Positions 14,101 to 22,993 of a stretch of 64,000 bases of DNA are shown here, piece by piece. The notes below the pieces were generated by a model that was given only the letters and a program-made list of their open reading frames with translations, was not told the DNA's origin and ran no database searches. Position 1 is the first letter of the stretch. Each line of letters opens with the position of its first letter. The stretch is from the NCBI GenBank assembly GCA_019055375.1, contig JAHQIW010001423.1, forward strand, positions 372,001 to 436,000. The letters run 5' to 3'. The stretch is from Parelaphostrongylus tenuis (taxonomy: Eukaryota > Nematoda > Chromadorea > Rhabditida > Metastrongylidae). A program made the position numbers and the translations under genes.

Positions 14101-17100
14101 TGAGGCGGTAGATATGGACAAATTTAATACCATAAGGAAGCCAAGAAAACTGCACAAAACGGTAGTAATTGCCCGAGAGATGTCAAGAGTGTGATCAGGC
14201 TGATGACGCATACTTTGAGTAGTTGTTGGGCAATTTTGACTACTTCTGGTTAATAAACTTAGTGTTTATTGCTCTAGTGCCAAAACTTATGAGAAGACCT
14301 ATCAGGATGTCAAGGTTATCATGAAGGTTAAAATCGCCAAAACGTTGGCCATCGACTTTGAACGGAGAAATACCGACCTCAAAAATCTTTTATGAAAAGA
14401 ACATTTCGTGAGAATAAGGTAGGATGGATAATATTCGATGAAAGAGGTTATCAGAATTGATAATCATCGCAAATGGCATAGTGGATAGGGTTCTAAATTC
14501 CACTAAGATATCCAAAAATGCTAAGTGATATACATGACTTCCGACCTTAGGCGGGAGTTGAAACGCCGCGTTTCACCCATACCTAAGGGGTGTGCCAACC
14601 AGTCTACCAAGATATAAAAATAACGTGAAACAGTGTAAACTAGTGAGTGTATACAAATCGTTTCCTAAAGTATAGTTATACACGCATAAATGTAGAAAAA
14701 TGAACAAAAAACGCTGTGTATACATTCTCTTCCTCCTCTTTTCTTTTCCTCATTCTCCGTTTCTCTGCATTCCATAGTTTCAAATCTAAACTCTTACGTG
14801 TTCTGATCAAACTTTTTCTGGAAGTGTATTTATATAGCTGATCCAAAAATTGAAAAAAAATGTATTCTAAACAGTAAATTCGAAAAGAGGGGTCGGACTT
14901 TGTTCAGCACTACTTTTAGACAATTTATCCCTTTCGGGACGGCGTCTATCCATTTCATCTTCTGCATAACCTTCTGGAGACCTTTCTCACAGAAAAAACC
15001 TTTTCCCCAAACATTTAGTATTGAATTTCGAAAACTTGAATCTCGGTTATTTCAACAATGTCTTTAATACTGAAAAGCCTTTCTTATTTCATTGTAGTAG
15101 CAAAGAAATACTGTGTTTCACCTTCAGCTTAGTGTGCTTGGTCGGCTGAAGTGTGTAAATAGTTTTTGGCGGTTTTTTGGAAGTCACTCGATAGCTCAAA
15201 TCTCTACAATGTTGAAGCCGAAGTAATCCTTTTGAAAGGTCACATGGAACGCTCTAAGAGGGAAAAGAAGACTACGTTTTGCACGCCAAGTTTTCTTTTT
15301 ATATACAGATAAAAGCACAAAAAACACAATACCATGTAGAGAAGAATGTCATGGAAATCAGAGTAACACAAAAAACCTAAGGTTTTTTTCTCAATGCAAA
15401 GAAAAAATCCCTAATCTCACAATGAAATTCGCGCATCGCTTGCGAGTTGCACTATGCGATCGATCGACTGCCGTCCCGGAAGGGTTGAAGTAGTTGAGGT
15501 ATTAACTGATTACAATATGGTTTCACTTTCGACGAAATGACCCTAATTAAGACATCCTGTTTCAAACTTATTACAAATATTACCAAATAAAGTTCGAAAT
15601 GCACTAAAATAAACAATTTATAAAGGAATCGGCCAGAGAATAATTGAACAGAACCTACTCATAATTGTCCACAACCACTCCGTCGGAGGTCTGCTTGTCG
15701 CTCTTACGAGTTCGTTTTGTATAGCCAATACGATCTCGGTCGTTTTGAATAGCTGTAGTAGAATTTACATATTTTCCTTATACAGAGCGGAGTGAGCTAC
15801 TGCGTTGGCGAGGAATTTCCCGAACTGTTCCGTGTTTGTCGACTATTTCAATGCATTTGACTCTGTTTTTACTATCGTTTAGAGCAGCTTCTTGCGATTA
15901 TTTTGACATAAAAACATCTATATATTTGTTGGCATTCTTCGATTATAGATGGGTAAATGGAAAACCGACCTGATTCGCTGTACAAGAACTTTTCATAGGA
16001 GTGTTAGTAATCATTCGTAAGCTGAGATTACTGGCTACAGTTCCACATCGCCATTTTTCGAAAAAGCCTTTTCTTGACGTTGTCACAGAAGGAAAATCTT
16101 TGCGTTACAGACACGCAAATTTCACACAATCAGCAAACTTTACGCTATCGGATAATTACCATTAGTCCAAACAGACAGCTCTGTCCGGTGAGAAAATGCG
16201 CGTTTGAGGCCAGTTTTATTTTCGATTTTACAGCGCTATTAAAAGGTGTTTCGAGAAACCAGCGACGTGGACCTGTAGCGACTTTCGAATGGTTACTAAC
16301 ATTTTTATGAAAAGTTCCTGTCCAGCAAATGAGATTGGTTTTTCATTTGTCCCCTTATAACCGAAAAAAGCCCATTTGTTGTAAGGTGGACATGTTGCTA
16401 GAGCAAAAGCGGTTGTTGATGCTACACGAGTATCGTTTGGGTTCAAGTGCTGCTTTGGCACGCAGCGATACCCGTGCAGCATCAACAATCGTTGTTGTTC
16501 TCGAAACAGTTTCATTTTAAAACAAGCGTTTTAGTGTTATATATCAAAATAATCGCAAGAAGCTGCTCTAAACGACAGTAAGAGCAAAAACTTAAGTGCA
16601 AACGCATGAGTTATAATCAAGAGAAAAAGAAAAAAGTCCGGAAAATATTCCGCCAACCCAATAGCATGCCATGAGTCGAAAAAGATCACATTTCTTATCC
16701 ATTCCAACGAGCAGACATTTTTTCAGTCGGCAGTGTCGACAGGCACATCGAACACCTACAAAAATAAAAACTATGGGTATCTTGAGTTTATAAATGCCGC
16801 ACTAGATGTATTACATGCCCTCAAAAAGGTGGATGCGAGTTCAGATCCCGGCCAAGGTCGACAGTTTTGCATATCACTTAACATTCTTGGACAATGTAGT
16901 TGCAATACTATAACGCAGCTACGAAATCAATAAAATGAAAAGGATTTTCGTGGACTGCATTCTTAAACATTCCATATAAAAGGCGGCCACTGAGTATTCG
17001 GAACAATCACTTTCATAATCTTTGATGAAAGAATTTGATAACCAAGTTTTTTCGTTTAGGCAGTAATTAACTTCTTTTTTGGAACACTTGCGAGTCCATT

Positions 17101-20100
17101 CGATCTTTCAAGGCTTTGAAGAAGCTGATACGTCTAATCATTTGATAGAAACACAGCATTATTCATTATGTGGAGATTAACCCTTTGGGGACCACGCGCC
17201 ACAAAATCTAACACACCGTGCGACGTCGCATCTCACGCATCTACTGCAATGGCGGCGTCGCAGCACGAACAAGGCAGGTGGGTAGCATGTGCAGGTCGAT
17301 CGCATCTACAGATGCTGCCTGCCTGCGAATGACACGCTGGCAAGCAGTGCAGCGTCACCTGCTAGTAACGGCAGTCCCCAACGGGTTAATAAGAAGAGAA
17401 CACGGTGGCTGAGTGAACATTGATTCAGAATAGTCGATTGTGGCGTGACTTTCTACTTTTGAAACAGTTCTCCGAAGCAGAAGGCTAATGTTACATGTGA
17501 CTAGTAAACCATAGCTTCAGGAGAATTAAGAACGATTCGGCTTCCTGAAACTTTTCGAATCGTCTAAATCTTTCCAGCACTTTTATATCTTCCAACTAGA
17601 ACGTCAGGTATTCCTCGTAGAGAGGGAATCAGTCGAATAGTGATAGCCTGTCCAATAAGCTATGCGTAATACTCAAACGCTGACTATGGTACCACCACAA
17701 ATAGATCAAATGAGATCAGAGAGCTACTGTGGCATGTCGAATAAGATCAAGTCACCGAAAAGGGTGGCTACGGCGTCACAATTAGGTCTGATAGGATCTT
17801 ATCAAATCCTTTAAAAGATGGACACATATTGGATTGTGTAAAAAATTCGTGCCGCTCTGGTATTTGGTTCATTTGAGTTTGGTAACTCAGATTTTCAAGC
17901 CTATCGCCTGCGCTCGACAAGACGTTTTTGTAAAGACTTTTAGTGACCATTCGGAGGTTTTAGTCTCAAGCTAGCCCTGTACGCGGTCGGTTTTTTGGAA
18001 AGACCTCTTTATAAAGTTGAAAATTTAAAAATAAAATTATGTTCAACATCGGCCATGCAATCCAACTGTTACTTCGCTGGAAGCAAGAAAAGCATATGGA
18101 CGTAATTGAGGAAATCTTCTAGTATCAAAGTCAGACATTTGATCCGGAGTTTCTTCCGAAGCGGAGAGACGATTCCCAATCAAATAACGAGAATCGCACT
18201 TCACATAGGCGGCATCGATCGCGCCGACCCGCCCCCTCCTCCCCAACCCACCGCTCGTGAATTGGCCAAAGAACATTTGCTCGCTCACGTGAATCAATCT
18301 TATTCCCCCTGCTGCGCTGCAGAGAAACGATCTTTTCAGAAAATAGGCATAGCATTGGAATCGGTGAATCTTGTGCTATCGACTGATTACTAATAATCTA
18401 ACTAAAGACATCTCTCCGGTGAGAAATAAATGCGTGTGAAGCATAATTTTATTTCGAATTTTAGAGCGTTACGGTAGGTTTTTCAAAAAACCGACCAACT
18501 ACACGGATAGCTGAAAATTTCTTGTCAAGCGTAGCGGATAGGCTTGAAAACCTGTACTACAAACGGAAAAATAGCGGCTTTCTAAATATGGTTTTCTGAT
18601 GGAACTGCATAATTTTGAGATCATTCAATTGCGCATTTTCTTGCGAACATTTTGGTAAACAACTTTTCTATACTTGCTTGGCGATGGAGCTGTTGTGAGG
18701 ACGAATTTGCTTGCTATTCATGCACGAATGGCGCGTAGGGGAAAGTGCTAGTGAAGCAAGACGCATCACCGGTGGAGCTTTCTGTGGACGGCACGAGCAC
18801 AACTGATCCTCCAGACTATTCTCTCTAGCTTTGAACTTCGCGACCCACTTCCCATCGTCCTTTCTGTCCTTTCTGCAGCCGTATCATCGTCAAATTCCAC
18901 CATCTTGCGCACCACTTCACTAGCATTTTACCCTACGCGCCACTTGTGCATGAGTACTAAGCGAATTTGTCCCCACGACAGCTCCATCTTAGAGGAAGTT
19001 CAGGTAAGTTGTATACCAAAATGTTCGCAAGAAAATGTGCCATTGAACGATACCAAAATCATGCCATTTTCTTACAAAATTATTCTAAAAAAAAGCCAAA
19101 TAACCATAACGGCAAAAATTTTTTACACAAGCTACTACGTGAAATAAGACCAAATCTTCAGAAAAGACGACTTTGGCTCTTTAGAAAAGACCAAATCATT
19201 GAAAAGAGTGGCTGTAGGATCACGGGTAGGTCAAATAAAATCGAATTTTTCTGGAAAGGATGGCTGTGACGTCACAGGTAGGTCAAATGAGATCAAAACT
19301 CTAACCTTTGTTCACAGGACAGTCGCCATTTCCCATACATGTGAACATACGATTGTTCTGAATAGAACGTAGATAACAAAAAAATAGGGAATAAGAAAGA
19401 AATGAGAGGTTGATCTAATAATCCTTATAATTTTTTTGAAGTTTTTGATCTATTGATTTTTTAAAATATTGATTTTCTTTGAGAAATAAGACAAAATAGT
19501 AAAAAAAGCTGCTCACCACGACAGCACGTCGAAAAAACGTCTTACATCCATTACAGGACGGGACGGAGTAGTGATTTCCAGTTGCAACGTCTTCGCAGAC
19601 TGCACATAATGTTCCTAAATATCGGGATTATAGGACTATAAAAAAATACAGGGTCATAGGGTTTCAGGTTATAGGTTAGGGCACATAGGGCCTAAGGTTG
19701 CCGGCTATAGGGTTTTGGAGGTGAAGTTCAAGGGTTAGAGTAACATAGGGACCATGGTTATATAGCCATAGGGTTATATTGTTATGGGTTAAGACTTAGG
19801 GTAATATAGGGGGTAGAGCTACAGGGCTACGGCGTTCTAGGGCTATATGTTAAGGATTAGGGCAACATAGGAGCCAGGGCTGTAGGGTTATAGGGTTTTA
19901 GTGCTATAGGTTATAAGTTAGGGCAACATAAGGACCAGGGTTGTAGGGCTGCAGGGTTTTGATACTGAAGGTCAAAGGTTAGGATAATATAGAGGCCAAG
20001 GTTTAACTCAATAGGGTCTTACGGTTGAAGGTTAAGTTACGGTAACAGGGGGTCCAGGATTGTGGGGCTATAGGGTTGTAGTATTTTAGGTTAAGGGTTA

Positions 20101-22993
20101 GAGTAACATAGGTGCCTGGGTTGTAAGGCTATAGGGTTTTAAAGTTGTAGGTAAAGCTAGCTAACATAGGGGTCACGGTTATAGGGCTATAGGCTTTAGA
20201 GTTATGAGTTGGGGTAACAAATGAGGCAAGGTTGTAAGGTCAGTGTTTCAGAGTTATAGGTTTCAGGTCACGATAACATAGGGGCCAGGGTTACAAGGCT
20301 ATAGGCTTTTTTAGGTTAAAGGTTAAAAGTTAGGGCAACATAGGGGCCAGGGTTGTAGGGCTATAGGGTCCTATGGTTATAGGCTATAGGTTAGGTGATG
20401 TAAGGGCCAGGGCTGCAGAGCTCTAGGTTTTAGGGTTATAAGTTAGGGTTAGTGTAACCCAATGGCCTTACACGAATGTTTCTGTGGAGTAAAAAAAAAA
20501 AAGGAACACAAACTGCTGTCATCAAAAAATAACCAGGAACTGAATTAAAAGGTTGGGAAAGTAGGAAGCGGTAACGAAGTTCACGTAAATATGCACACCT
20601 ACAGTACGCCAAGGACAAAAGGTGGTGCGTGGCGCCGTGGTTAGTGATGTAGCGTATCAGGAAGGATAGATGGTATGCAAGGCCTTGGTTCGATCCCTTC
20701 CCCACCACCCCTTTGCAGTCAGTCAACGAACGCCTTGGGCCGGCTAGCCTCAAGATTTGGGTTAAGAGTATTCACCTGCAGGAAGCTTTTCCGTCATGCT
20801 CTACACCAGACAGGCATTCAATCCCATTACGATATAGTGAAGTGAAGACTCAAAGCAACGACCTAAAAGAGTGATCGATACTTTTTGACAATCTTAGATA
20901 ACATTCATGGACAGTTATTCGAAATGATATGTAGAATGGCATAAGTATAGGGAAATGAGGGGCAGTACGGGTATCAGAGTTTTGACTTAACACTAGTAAT
21001 TACTAAGAGAGAGATAGCGGAGCGGTTAGCGATGCAGTTCATCAAGAAGCAAGGTGCTGACTCGGTCTCATGCTCCAACACTCTTTTGCTCTATCACATG
21101 AAGATGTCTTAGCTCGATCATCGTCCAGCATTGCAATTAGGATCATCTTGACCAAGATTCGATTCGACGACATTCATGAAGAAGACGAAATCGACAACCT
21201 GAATTCGACTTCGAAGCAACATGTGGGATATATCAGTAAGAAAATAGCAGAACAAGAGTCCCGGTAGCGTAGTGGTTCTGTGAGCCCCCGGAAAATACAA
21301 GACGCGGGTTCAACTCTCGCCTGACGCGCAAAGATTTGTATGTTACTCAGTATTTTTGGATACATAGTTGCAACACAAGAAATGTCCGAAAATCTTTGAG
21401 GAAGGTTGAAATGTGAATAAACGAGTCGAATTCAAGAAGTCCTGAAACCCTCATGGTAGGGGCGGGTCATTTGAGTAAAATGAAGTGATTACTGGGTAAG
21501 GGGCATCGTGGCCGAGTGGTTGTAATGCTCGTCGTGGCGCACGTGGAGTCGAGCTCCACCCCCTACCAGTCCCCGGCAGCCAACAAAAGCGCCCTAAGGA
21601 ACGCCACAGCCAGGCTATCCTCGAGATTGCAAGGAGACGTGCTCGATCAGTATTCTACGTCATTCACGAAGAAAACCAAGAACGGATCAAATGCTGGAAG
21701 TCTTAGGATCCGCACAATAAAAACTGTGATGACGGGTCGTGCAAATAAAAAAGAAATCCGTGGGTCAGGAAAAAAAAGCTTGTTACAAGTATGGAAGTAA
21801 TCTACTGGTAAATCAGACATCTGTTTATGACTTTAGTTGCTGATGGTCGAGGCCAGAGGACAGTAACACTGGCCTTTTTATCAGAGAAAAGAGAGTGAGA
21901 GATAACCAACCATGAACATAGATCAGATGGGCACGGGAACGAGTCGGTGGCATTCATGTGGGAGTGGAGAGGAGCGCAGTCGGGAGGAGTCCGGGCGTCG
22001 AATGAAGGAGAGAGCGAGCGAGCGACGGCATAAGTGACCAAGAAACACCGTCGTCGTCGTCGGCTGGCTGGCTGCTGCACTTATGTCGGCCGCTTAAAAA
22101 ACGAGGTGTGCATGGGCTGTGCCACACTTGGCAATGTGAATCGATGTGGTCTGAGAAGTGTGTCTCTCTCAGCCTCATCGGTTCGCCTGGATGAAGAAGC
22201 ACTTCTGCCGTGTAACCACCTGTCGGTTAGAAGCTACAACAGGTTTCTTGAAGTTTCCATACTCCTCACGGGGAGAGATAGATCTCCAAGCTCCAAGAAC
22301 CAAAGCGACTTCTTGCGAGATTTCCAGACATTTTTGCATGAAGATGTCATACCGTTTATACCCAACAATTTTGAGTGATACGCAAAACTTCGAATCTTGG
22401 GCGAGAGTTGAACCTGCGTTTCACCCTTTCCGGTAGCGCGTGTAAGCACTGCACTAGCGGATCGCCTATTTGGCCACCACTTATCTGCGATATAACGTAT
22501 CGGAGCTGTCAGCAACCACCCGTCAACGGATTCAGTTTTGCAATCACATATCAGCATTGAATTCAATTGAACTGACAGTAACTGGATATGTGTGTTTACA
22601 ATGATTTTTTGTTTCACTCTTTTAACACTATAATAAAGCGGTGAAATAAAAAATTAGGTAGATTATACATATCAAAGTGTTCAGTTACACGGCGACATGT
22701 CGCTTTACAGGTGACGGAGAGGAGTTTCCAGAGAACTTGTAGTTGAAAATGAGACAGCGCAAAATCAGTAGATCAACTTTATAACACCGTTGTATATACT
22801 TGTTCTTTGTGTAAACACGCCATCATATCTCACGAACATTTAAATGTCTGCAGTCGTCAGGATTGCATATCGCACGTTCCTCAGCCAATAGATAGCAATC
22901 AACTGACAGCAAAGTACAACGGTGCTGGTTTGATGCCATCTCGAACAACTGTTACTCACGTCCACTCCGGGAGATTGGGAGACGCGATGCCAT
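2590..22993 (-). CDS. Nuclear hormone receptor (nematode type), 12 coding exons
   Basis: Ligand-regulated zinc-finger transcription factor, expected to act in the nucleus. Coding exons on the minus strand: 22993-22960, 19614-19517, 19357-19306, 16755-16690, 15752-15659, 13620-13533, 12927-12781, 12704-12567, 11105-10972, 3882-3689, 3040-2886, 2799-2590. They sum to 1410 nt (469 aa plus stop) and all junction phases agree. Finger 1 uses C15, C18, C32, C35 and holds P-box [10 protein letters not shown]. Finger 2 uses C51, C57, C67, C70. The basic stretch [15 protein letters not shown] follows. The ligand-binding domain spans about residues 170-420 and includes [31 protein letters not shown] and [19 protein letters not shown]. 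An AATAAA lies on the minus strand at 2561-2566, 24 nt past the stop. Exon 1 and the C-terminal tail after MFELIR are the least certain parts. CNGCK P-boxes are typical of the expanded nematode receptor set, so I give no symbol. Confidence 0.9.
2886..3040 (-). CDS. Nuclear receptor exon 11: LBD helix 10 region
   Basis: Includes [20 protein letters not shown] and [14 protein letters not shown], typical of late LBD helices. Acceptor TTTGTTTAG, donor GTAGGT. Confidence 0.92.
3085..3262. mobile_element. CCCTTTG-type piggyBac-like MITE, degraded copy
   Basis: Shares the GACGTCGCGCGGC core and the GGTCCTCAAAGG right end with the complete copies near 17.2 kb and 11.5 kb. The left end is not clean. 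Confidence 0.5.
3420..3625 (-). repeat. SINE-C copy
   Basis: tRNA-like head with an A-box-like TGGCTGAGTGGTTAGTGATG on the minus strand. It belongs to the family also seen at 7960-8215, 21500-21770 and 36420-36660. Confidence 0.6.
3689..3882 (-). CDS. Nuclear receptor exon 10: LBD helices 7-9
   Basis: 64 full codons with [20 protein letters not shown] and AIMFFDP. It is separated from exon 9 by a 7.1-kb intron that contains the piggyBac relic, an RTE tail and microsatellites. The split Leu and Asp codons fit both neighbours. Confidence 0.92.
4708..4746. repeat. TA microsatellite
   Basis: Alternating TA run with small interruptions. ORFs reading YIYIYI across it are artefacts. Confidence 0.9.
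4770..5050 (-). repeat. SINE-B copy
   Basis: About 280 bp. On the minus strand it begins with a tRNA-like head (A box TGGCGCAGTGGTTAGAGG, B box GGCTCGATCTC) and ends near GGGATTGATCA. A TA microsatellite abuts the head end. Confidence 0.8.
5051..5130. repeat. (TA)n followed by (GA)n microsatellite
   Basis: A pure TA run followed directly by a GA run, between SINE-B and an RTE relic. Confidence 0.9.
5160..5510 (+). mobile_element. RTE-like LINE 3' end relic
   Basis: The translation reads [28 protein letters not shown] and, in a shifted frame, RDREKWKC. This is the C-terminal region of RTE-type endonuclease/reverse transcriptases. The 3' end runs GACAGGTGATACAGGTGAC into a TA/CATA microsatellite. 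Frameshifts show it is dead. Confidence 0.75.
5610..5985 (+). mobile_element. GIY-YIG endonuclease relic (Penelope-like element)
   Basis: The translation shows [20 protein letters not shown], then after a +1 frameshift [10 protein letters not shown] and NRSEEC. These fit a GIY-YIG nuclease of Penelope-like retroelements. Stops and the frameshift show decay. A shorter cousin lies at 37675-37830. Confidence 0.65.
6780..7760 (+). mobile_element. piggyBac-family transposase relic
   Basis: A relic in nuclear receptor intron 9. The best block, about 7190-7350, translates as [19 protein letters not shown] and [19 protein letters not shown], the DDE block of piggyBac transposases (consensus DE..vPfKGR..). 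Further on, DLIKDLLD and [14 protein letters not shown] correspond to the region that normally holds the next catalytic Asp in a DNWYTS context; here it reads GKWYTS, so that Asp is lost. An acidic N-terminal remnant ([12 protein letters not shown]) lies near 6790. Stops and frameshifts break it. Confidence 0.7.
7960..8215 (-). repeat. SINE-C copy
   Basis: On the minus strand it starts GGGGCGCCATGGCCGAGTGG, a tRNA-like A box, and shares body sequence with the other SINE-C copies. Confidence 0.65.
8300..8715. repeat. Direct repeats around a SINE-A copy
   Basis: Blocks at about 8315-8405 and 8605-8700 are diverged direct repeats (ATGGTGTTATTATGTTATAG against ATGGTGTTATAACTATATTT). Between them, at about 8440-8560 on the plus strand, lies a SINE-A copy with GGTTCAAGTCCCG and TTTGCACATCACTC. 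Confidence 0.55.
8985..9165. repeat. Inverted pair of truncated SINE-A copies
   Basis: AATTGAATGCTGGGCAAAAA on the left is mirrored by TTTTTGCCCACTACTCAATC on the right. Two SINE-A tails face outwards around a short centre. Confidence 0.7.
9615..9725 (-). repeat. SINE-A copy
   Basis: Starts AATTGAGTGGTGAGCAAAAA and carries a tRNA-like head on the minus strand. Confidence 0.65.
10075..10250 (-). repeat. SINE-B copy, truncated
   Basis: Same minus orientation and the same CACTGCGCCACACGCGCTCT head as the other SINE-B copies. Confidence 0.7.
10620..10715 (+). repeat. SINE-A copy with tRNA-like head
   Basis: GGCCTCCGTGGTGTAGTGGA resembles a tRNA 5' half. It lacks conserved tRNA features further on and leads into the SINE-A GTTCTGCATG body. 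Confidence 0.6.
10972..11105 (-). CDS. Nuclear receptor exon 9: LBD helices 4-5
   Basis: Starts [20 protein letters not shown], which directly continues the helix 3 signature from exon 8. Acceptor CAATTCAG, donor GTGAGT. Confidence 0.92.
11341..11551. mobile_element. piggyBac-like MITE, right end intact
   Basis: Ends GGTCCCCAAAGGGTTAA at a TTAA. Internally, GCAGGCAGGCAGCATCTGCA and its near inverse form a strong hairpin around 11404-11458. The left end has decayed. Confidence 0.65.
11945..12190 (+). repeat. SINE-C copy
   Basis: Head AGCGTAGTGGTTACTATGAA, then the CGGCTAGCTAGAAGATTGCA body shared with the copies at 21.1 and 32.5 kb. Confidence 0.55.
12567..12704 (-). CDS. Nuclear receptor exon 8: LBD helix 3 region
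   Basis: 46 codons with [18 protein letters not shown], the LBD signature (WAK..F..F..L). Acceptor TTGGTTTTAG, donor GTAATG. Confidence 0.92.
12781..12927 (-). CDS. Nuclear receptor exon 7: start of ligand-binding domain
   Basis: 49 codons including [20 protein letters not shown]. Acceptor CCTATTCAG, donor GTAATG. The ORF stays open on both sides, but splicing is needed to reach exon 8. Confidence 0.88.
13533..13620 (-). CDS. Nuclear receptor exon 6: hinge
   Basis: Encodes a polar linker that starts [12 protein letters not shown]. Acceptor CATATCAG, donor GTAAGT, and the phase matches both neighbours. Confidence 0.8.
13771..14308. mobile_element. Foldback mariner-like element (short palindrome)
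   Basis: The ends AGGTCTTCTTATAAATTTTG and CAAAACTTATGAGAAGACCT are inverted copies. The whole 538 bp is a diverged palindrome: both strands yield an ORF starting MRHQP at mirrored positions. The family is the same as the larger palindrome at 36.1-37.5 kb. Confidence 0.75.
14525..14612 (-). repeat. SINE-A fragment
   Basis: GACCTTAGGCGGGAGTTG and GTTTCACCCATACC match other minus-strand SINE-A heads. Confidence 0.5.
15659..15752 (-). CDS. Nuclear receptor exon 5: C-terminal extension of the DNA-binding domain
   Basis: Encodes [18 protein letters not shown] and a hinge start. The basic block directly after finger 2 is typical of the family. Acceptor CTACTACAG, donor GTAGGT. Confidence 0.9.
15850..16605. 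mobile_element. Foldback/MITE-like element filling nuclear receptor intron 4
   Basis: Terminal inverted repeats of about 70 bp: ATCGTTTAGAGCAGCTTCTT near 15874 and its inverse AAGAAGCTGCTCTAAACGAC near 16557. It occupies most of the 16689-15753 intron. No transposase sequence was recognised. Confidence 0.7.
16413..16488. repeat. 23-bp-arm hairpin inside the foldback element
   Basis: TTGTTGATGCTACACGAGTATCG at 16413-16435 pairs with 16466-16488 with two mismatches around a 30-nt loop. Confidence 0.8.
16690..16755 (-). CDS. Nuclear receptor exon 4: second half of second zinc finger
   Basis: Encodes [21 protein letters not shown], the conserved end of the C4 DNA-binding domain. Acceptor TTTTTGTAG. 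The donor GTGATC is weaker than usual but is required by phase. Confidence 0.9.
16815..16925 (+). repeat. SINE-A, 3' part
   Basis: GAGTTCAGATCCCGGCC (B-box-like), TTTTGCATATCACTTAAC, then TTGCAATACTATAACGC, the family tail. Confidence 0.6.
17177..17389. mobile_element. Best-preserved piggyBac-like MITE (TTAA-flanked)
   Basis: About 205 bp bounded by TTAA on both sides. The left end is CCCTTTGGGGACC and the right end GGTCCCCAACGGG in inverse form (here GCAGTCCCCAACGGG). An internal palindrome is rich in GCAGGCAGG. TTAA duplications and a CCC start are hallmarks of piggyBac-class elements. Confidence 0.75.
17910..18560. mobile_element. Non-autonomous element with long inverted ends
   Basis: The left block, about 17915-18060 (GCGGTCGGTTTTTTGGAAAG ... 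AAATAAAATTATG), is mirrored at about 18415-18545 (CATAATTTTATTTCGAATTT ... AAAAAACCGACC). Related blocks recur at 16190-16330 and 51990-52170. Confidence 0.6.
18622..19047. mobile_element. Foldback mariner-like element
   Basis: Arms of about 145 bp: TTTTCTTGCGAACATTTTGG on the left, CCAAAATGTTCGCAAGAAAA on the right. The minus strand of the loop reads [13 protein letters not shown], resembling the mariner N-terminal segment (W..KFrsgdfslED). Confidence 0.7.
19306..19357 (-). CDS. Nuclear receptor exon 3: first half of second zinc finger
   Basis: Encodes [17 protein letters not shown] with the C-x5-C pair of finger 2. Acceptor TATTCAG, donor GTTAGA. It leaves one base that joins exon 4 as a Gly codon. 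Confidence 0.92.
19517..19614 (-). CDS. Nuclear receptor exon 2: first zinc finger
   Basis: Encodes [12 protein letters not shown], then [19 protein letters not shown]. Four zinc ligands in C-x2-C-x13-C-x2-C spacing, with P-box CNGCK. The acceptor is ATATTTAG and the donor GTGAGC. Confidence 0.93.
19640..20457 (+). repeat. Degenerate tandem array, about 60-bp unit, TTAGGG-rich
   Basis: About 13 diverged units of the form TAACATAGGGGCCAGGGTTG-TAGGGCTATAGGGTTTTAGG-TTATAGGTTAGGG. It lies in nuclear receptor intron 1. It is rich in TTAGGG-like words but is not the nematode telomere repeat TTAGGC. Confidence 0.85.
20620..20760 (+). repeat. SINE-C copy with clear A and B boxes
   Basis: A box TGGCGCCGTGGTTAGTGATG, B box GGTTCGATCCC, then GTCAACGAACGCCTTGGGCC, a family body sequence. 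Confidence 0.65.
21000..21245 (+). repeat. SINE-C copy
   Basis: AGCGGAGCGGTTAGCGATGC head. The copy was later interrupted at its 3' end by the SINE-A copy at 21258. Confidence 0.5.
21258..21375 (+). repeat. SINE-A copy
   Basis: GGTAGCGTAGTGGTTCTGTG head, GGTTCAACTCTCGCC B box, and the TTGCAACA tail. Confidence 0.7.
21500..21770 (+). repeat. SINE-C, near full length
   Basis: Head GGGGCATCGTGGCCGAGTGG and tail CACAATAAAAACTGTGATGA ending in an A-rich AAATAAAAAAG. Its close relative at 32360-32700 shares the tail AAACTGTGATAATGGGTTGT. Confidence 0.7.
22370..22545 (-). repeat. SINE-A copy
   Basis: CGAGAGTTGAACCTGCGTTT is a minus-strand B-box context as in the other inverted SINE-A copies. Confidence 0.6.
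22960..22993 (-). CDS. Nuclear receptor exon 1 (start)
   Basis: Encodes [11 protein letters not shown] plus one base and ends at a consensus GTGAGT donor. The one-base overhang fits exon 2. It was chosen as start because it gives an ATG and the right phase. A more distal 5' exon cannot be excluded. Confidence 0.5.

Noticed and set aside
13863..14211. Mirror-image ORFs both starting MRHQP
   Set aside because: They arise from the palindromic mariner foldback, not from genes.
19640..20457. Interstitial telomere
   Set aside because: The nematode telomere repeat is TTAGGC, and this array has a 60-bp unit with only scattered TTAGGG words.
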